14,502 nucleotides of DNA, taken from Planctomycetota bacterium (lineage in GTDB: Bacteria > Planctomycetota > PLA2). Both the position numbers and the translations under genes were made by a program. This document shows positions 12,050-14,502 of the stretch, in pieces (position 1 is the first letter of the stretch; the number at the start of each line of letters is the position of its first letter). The notes beneath the pieces were generated by a model that worked only from the letters and a program-made list of their open reading frames with translations, had not been told where the DNA came from and searched no databases. The stretch covers positions 1 through 14,502 of the forward strand of contig JAKLKT010000038.1 of the NCBI GenBank assembly GCA_023150495.1, read 5' to 3'.

Positions 12050-13450
12050 TTGGAGCTGATCGACACGCACGCGCACACGAACTTCGACGCGTTCGACGGC
12101 GACCGCGCGGAGATGTACGGCCGCGCCCGCGCCGCGGGCGTCGTCGCGATCGTCGAGGTCGGCGTCGGACTTTCCGGGACACGGGGGGCCTTGGCGCGGT
12201 CGAAGGAGACCGACCTCGTCTACGCCGCGGGCGGCCTCCACCCGACCGGGCTCGACACGTTCGAGGCCGACTGGCCGGAGATGGAGCGGCTCATCCGCAC
12301 CGAGGACTTCGCGGCGGTCGGCGAGTGCGGCCTCGACTACCACTGGATGAAGGCGCCGAAGGAGCGGCAGGAGGAGGCCTTCCGCCTCCAGATCAACCTC
12401 GCGCGGCAGATGTCGCTCCCCTACATCGTGCATTGCCGGGAGGCGGAGACGGATGTCCTCCGGATCCTCCGTGACGAGGGCTATCCGAGGGGTGTCGTCC
12501 ACTGCTTCGGCGGGACCCGCGCGGAGGCGGAGGAGTTCCTCGCGCTGGGGCTCCGCGTGACCTTCTGCGGCAACGTCACCTACCGGAACGCGGACAAGCT
12601 CCGCGAGGCCGCGCGCGCGGTGCCCCTGGACAAGCTCATGATCGAGACCGACTCGCCCTTCCTCCCGCCCGGCGCCCGCCGCGGGAAGCGGAACGAGCCC
12701 GCGTTCGTCACGGAGACCGCCGCGTTCCTCGCGGGGATCCACGGCGTGACCGTGGAGGAGCTCGCGCGCGCGACGACACGCAACGCGCGCCTCTTCTTCG
12801 ACCTGAAGCCGAAGCGGCCGGGGAAGGTCGCCTACCCGATCGGCAACGCGCTCTACATCAACCTCACGCGCCTCTGCACGGCGCACTGCTACTTCTGCCC
12901 CCGCGAGGGGGACGACCGGGTCGCTTGGGGCCACGATCTCGCGCTCTCGCGCGACCCGTCGCCGCGCGAGGTGCTCCAGGCCGTCGGCGACCCGTCGCGG
13001 TACCGGGAAGTCGTCTACTGCGGCCTCGGCGAGCCGATGATCCGGCTCGAGACGCTCCTCGAGACGGCGAAGGCGCTGAAGGCGCGCGGCGCGCGGATCC
13101 GGGTCAACACGAACGGCCACGGCAACCTGATCCACGGCACGGACGTCACGCCGCGGCTCGAGGGCCTCGTCGACGCGCTCTCGATCAGCCTCAACTACCA
13201 CGACGCGGCGCTCTACGACCGGCACTGCCCCTCGACGTTCGGCACGGCGGCGTTCGCGGGCATCCTCGACTTCGCGCGCGCCGCGAGGGCGCACGTGCAG
13301 GAGGTGACGTTCACGGTGGTCGAGGGAGCGGAGGACGTCGACGTCGCGCGGTGCCGCGCGATCGCGCAGGCTTGCGGCGTCGCGTTCCGCTCGCGGCCGC
13401 TCGACGACCTGAAGGCGTCGGGGCGGACGGAGGCGCCGGACGAGCGGTGA
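12050..13450 (+). CDS. TatD-family hydrolase fused to a TatD-linked radical SAM domain
   Basis: A 466-aa two-domain protein. Residues 1-255 are a complete TatD-type metal-dependent deoxyribonuclease/hydrolase: H7-x-H9 in DTHAHTNF, Glu92 in VGECGLDY, His128 in IVHCRE, His151 in VVHCFGG and Asp201 in ETDSPFLPP. Residues about 262-455 are a radical SAM domain with C276-x3-C280-x2-C283 (CTAHCYFC) for the 4Fe-4S cluster, GLGEP (325-329) for SAM binding and RVNTNGHG (351-358). Radical SAM proteins linked to TatD are a known but uncharacterised family, often separate genes; here both are one chain joined by a short Pro/Lys-rich linker. Both active sites look intact. Start TTG 12050 directly precedes the first TatD strand; no SD. 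It overlaps the next gene by 4 bases (GTGA). Confidence 0.93.
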   Translation: MELIDTHAHTNFDAFDGDRAEMYGRARAAGVVAIVEVGVGLSGTRGALARSKETDLVYAAGGLHPTGLDTFEADWPEMERLIRTEDFAAVGECGLDYHWMKAPKERQEEAFRLQINLARQMSLPYIVHCREAETDVLRILRDEGYPRGVVHCFGGTRAEAEEFLALGLRVTFCGNVTYRNADKLREAARAVPLDKLMIETDSPFLPPGARRGKRNEPAFVTETAAFLAGIHGVTVEELARATTRNARLFFDLKPKRPGKVAYPIGNALYINLTRLCTAHCYFCPREGDDRVAWGHDLALSRDPSPREVLQAVGDPSRYREVVYCGLGEPMIRLETLLETAKALKARGARIRVNTNGHGNLIHGTDVTPRLEGLVDALSISLNYHDAALYDRHCPSTFGTAAFAGILDFARAARAHVQEVTFTVVEGAEDVDVARCRAIAQACGVAFRSRPLDDLKASGRTEAPDER

Positions 13451-14229
13451 GCGGCCTCGCGATCCTCCTCCTCGCCGCGCTCGCGAGCGCCTGCGGCGCG
13501 TGGGCGTCGCTCAAGTGCCGCCCGCCGCTCGTCGCCGCCGCGGCCGCGGCGATCCTCTTCGCGGCGGCCGGCGTCGCCGCCGTCCTCGTGTCGTGGATCA
13601 CGGGCGACGGGATCGTGCTCCCCGGCCGGCAGATCAGCCCGGGGCTCGTCGCGTACTACCTCACCGAGGAGGCCGTCGGCAGGCTGCCGCCGGTCGGGCG
13701 CGCGCTGATCCTCCTCGCGCCGCTCGCCCACGCGATGCTCGCGCTCGTCCGCCGCGACCGCGCCGCGCTCCTGCGGCCGCTCCCGGCCACCGCGATCTTC
13801 CTCTGGCTCCTCGCGAGCGTCGGCGGCCCCGGCCGGGCCACCGTCGTGCAGGCGCCGGGCCCGGACCGCGTCGCGTACCTGACCATCGCGCCGCGCGACG
13901 GCGGCGCGCGCCTCATCCTCGCCGCGGGCGAGCCCCTCGCGCCGTTCCTCGAGGTCCTCCACGTCCACGAGACGGAGGGGACGCCGCTCGATCTCCACGT
14001 GCACTGGACGGGCGACGGCAAGGCGGTCGTGCTCCGCCTCCACGAGGAGAAGGACCCGATGTTCGCCATCGATCTCGACGGGAACGTGACGGGCGCGCTG
14101 CCCGCGAAGCCGCGCGAGTGGACGCCGCCGGGAGGGTTCGTGCCGCCGGACGTGCAGGAGCGCTTCTCGCTCGCGCGCAAGGAGGTCTTCAAGCTGATCC
14201 AGGCGCACGGCGGCCTCGCGCCGCCGTGA
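13447..14229 (+). CDS. Membrane protein with four N-terminal helices and a soluble C-terminal domain, function unknown
   Basis: A 260-aa protein. Hydrophobic segments at about 3-20, 27-50, 84-101 and 113-126 form a membrane half. Residues 130-260 are soluble, with beta-like stretches and several histidines (VLHVHETEG, LDLHVHWTGDG). The GKAVVLRLHEEKDPMFAIDLDGNV stretch reads like one propeller-blade-type repeat, ahead of a Pro-rich segment and a helix. I recognise no family. The GTG start overlaps the TatD-radical SAM stop as GTGA, so the two are translationally coupled and probably work together; the histidines could bind metal, but this is speculation. Early Cys16 and Cys24 do not form a convincing lipobox. 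Confidence 0.78.
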   Translation: MSGLAILLLAALASACGAWASLKCRPPLVAAAAAAILFAAAGVAAVLVSWITGDGIVLPGRQISPGLVAYYLTEEAVGRLPPVGRALILLAPLAHAMLALVRRDRAALLRPLPATAIFLWLLASVGGPGRATVVQAPGPDRVAYLTIAPRDGGARLILAAGEPLAPFLEVLHVHETEGTPLDLHVHWTGDGKAVVLRLHEEKDPMFAIDLDGNVTGALPAKPREWTPPGGFVPPDVQERFSLARKEVFKLIQAHGGLAPP

Positions 14230-14232
14230 CAG

Positions 14233-14247
14233 GCCCCCGGAGCCCCC
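14233..14247 (+). repeat. GCCCCCGGAGCCCCC motif, copy 3
   Basis: Begins 4 bases after the membrane protein stop and 32 bases before the TACCCT box of the MoxR gene. The second C-run extends to 7 bases (14243-14249), so it also fits the paired C-run pattern found behind other genes. Confidence 0.55.
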
Positions 14248-14264
14248 CCGCTTCTCCTCCTTGG

Positions 14265-14270
14265 TACCCT
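14265..14270 (+). promoter_or_regulatory. -10 box, MoxR gene (leaderless type)
   Basis: TACCCT ends 9 bases before ATG 14280. The spacer TGCCCCCCG has no SD. The surrounding GTACCCTTG is shared with the amidohydrolase promoter. Confidence 0.45.
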
Positions 14271-14279
14271 TGCCCCCCG

Positions 14280-14502
14280 ATGACGGTCGAGGAGAAGGTC
14301 GAACGGTGCGCCGAGCTCGCGGAGGCGCTCCGGAAGCGCATCGGCGAGCGGATCGTCGGCGCGCGCGAGACGATCGACACGGTCCTCACCGGGCTCTTCG
14401 CCGGCGGCCACTGCCTGCTCGAGGGCGTGCCGGGGATCGGCAAGACGCTCCTCGTGCGGACGCTCGCGGACGCGATCCAGGCGTCGTTCTCGCGGATCCA
14501 GT
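14280..14502 (+). CDS. MoxR-family AAA+ ATPase, N-terminal part only (cut by window edge)
   Basis: 74 codons are visible. The N-terminal helix with RIVGARETIDTVLTGLFAGGHCLLEG is typical of MoxR ATPases, followed by Walker A GVPGIGKT (49-56) and TLADAIQASFSRIQ, which matches the MoxR continuation into the F-x-R-I-Q-x-T-x-D region. MoxR proteins act as chaperone-like ATPases, usually with downstream DUF58 and von Willebrand A-domain genes, which would lie outside the window. ATG 14280 is placed at the family's normal start and has a -10-like box 9 bases upstream. Confidence 0.9.
   Translation, partial: MTVEEKVERCAELAEALRKRIGERIVGARETIDTVLTGLFAGGHCLLEGVPGIGKTLLVRTLADAIQASFSRIQ

Noticed and set aside
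1..14502. CRISPR array, insertion sequence, prophage or integration site
   Set aside because: No spaced direct repeats, transposase or integrase signatures were seen, and neither tRNA is flanked by a duplicated 3' end.

Overview
This is a very GC-rich (roughly 70% by eye), gene-dense bacterial chromosome segment. It has no mobile element, CRISPR array or phage gene. I cannot fix the lineage. FHA/DUF4388 proteins, stand-alone receiver and STAS proteins, a TatD-radical SAM fusion, a MoxR ATPase, an Ig-like lipoprotein and a deoxyfutalosine-deaminase-like amidohydrolase would suit Planctomycetota, Acidobacteriota, Myxococcota or a related uncultured high-GC phylum. That placement is inference.

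Layout. Positions 1-453 hold the start of a surface lipoprotein (minus), preceded by a 319-base gene-free stretch with a structured leader. A PilZ (c-di-GMP-binding) protein (minus) and tRNA-Leu(UAA) (plus) follow. The PNP oxidase gene pdxH (plus) converges, with a 2-base gap, on a DauA-like SulP transporter (minus) whose STAS domain appears internally deleted. A minus-strand operon covers 7111 to 3926: a 68-aa two-helix membrane protein, two paralogous FHA+DUF4388 proteins and an acyl-CoA ligase. Diverging from it is a 126-aa membrane protein, then a coupled MarR regulator and metallo-beta-lactamase-fold hydrolase. Next come three small signalling genes: a CheY-like receiver, a STAS protein and an extended receiver. 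A short membrane-anchored ORF interrupted by an in-frame TAG follows, then tRNA-Cys with a good intrinsic terminator. The tRNA overlaps the 3' end of an amidohydrolase gene. Divergent from that gene, a TatD-radical SAM fusion overlaps a 260-aa membrane protein by 4 bases, and a truncated MoxR ATPase runs off the right edge.

Two recurring non-coding patterns stand out. First, several genes with no usable Shine-Dalgarno carry a -10-like hexamer (TANNNT, or GATAAT) only 6-10 bases before the start codon, which suggests leaderless transcripts. Genes with SD sequences tend to be internal to operons or to have longer leaders. Second, paired C-runs (C5-7, a short spacer, C5-7) recur just downstream of several genes; their complements are G-quadruplex-like. 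Other points of interest are mutually exclusive hairpins before the extended receiver, the tRNA/CDS overlap, the STAS deletion and the interrupted ORF. I see no clear new defence or mobile system. The best candidates for something undescribed are the TatD-radical SAM/membrane-protein pair, the FHA operon and the two non-coding patterns.
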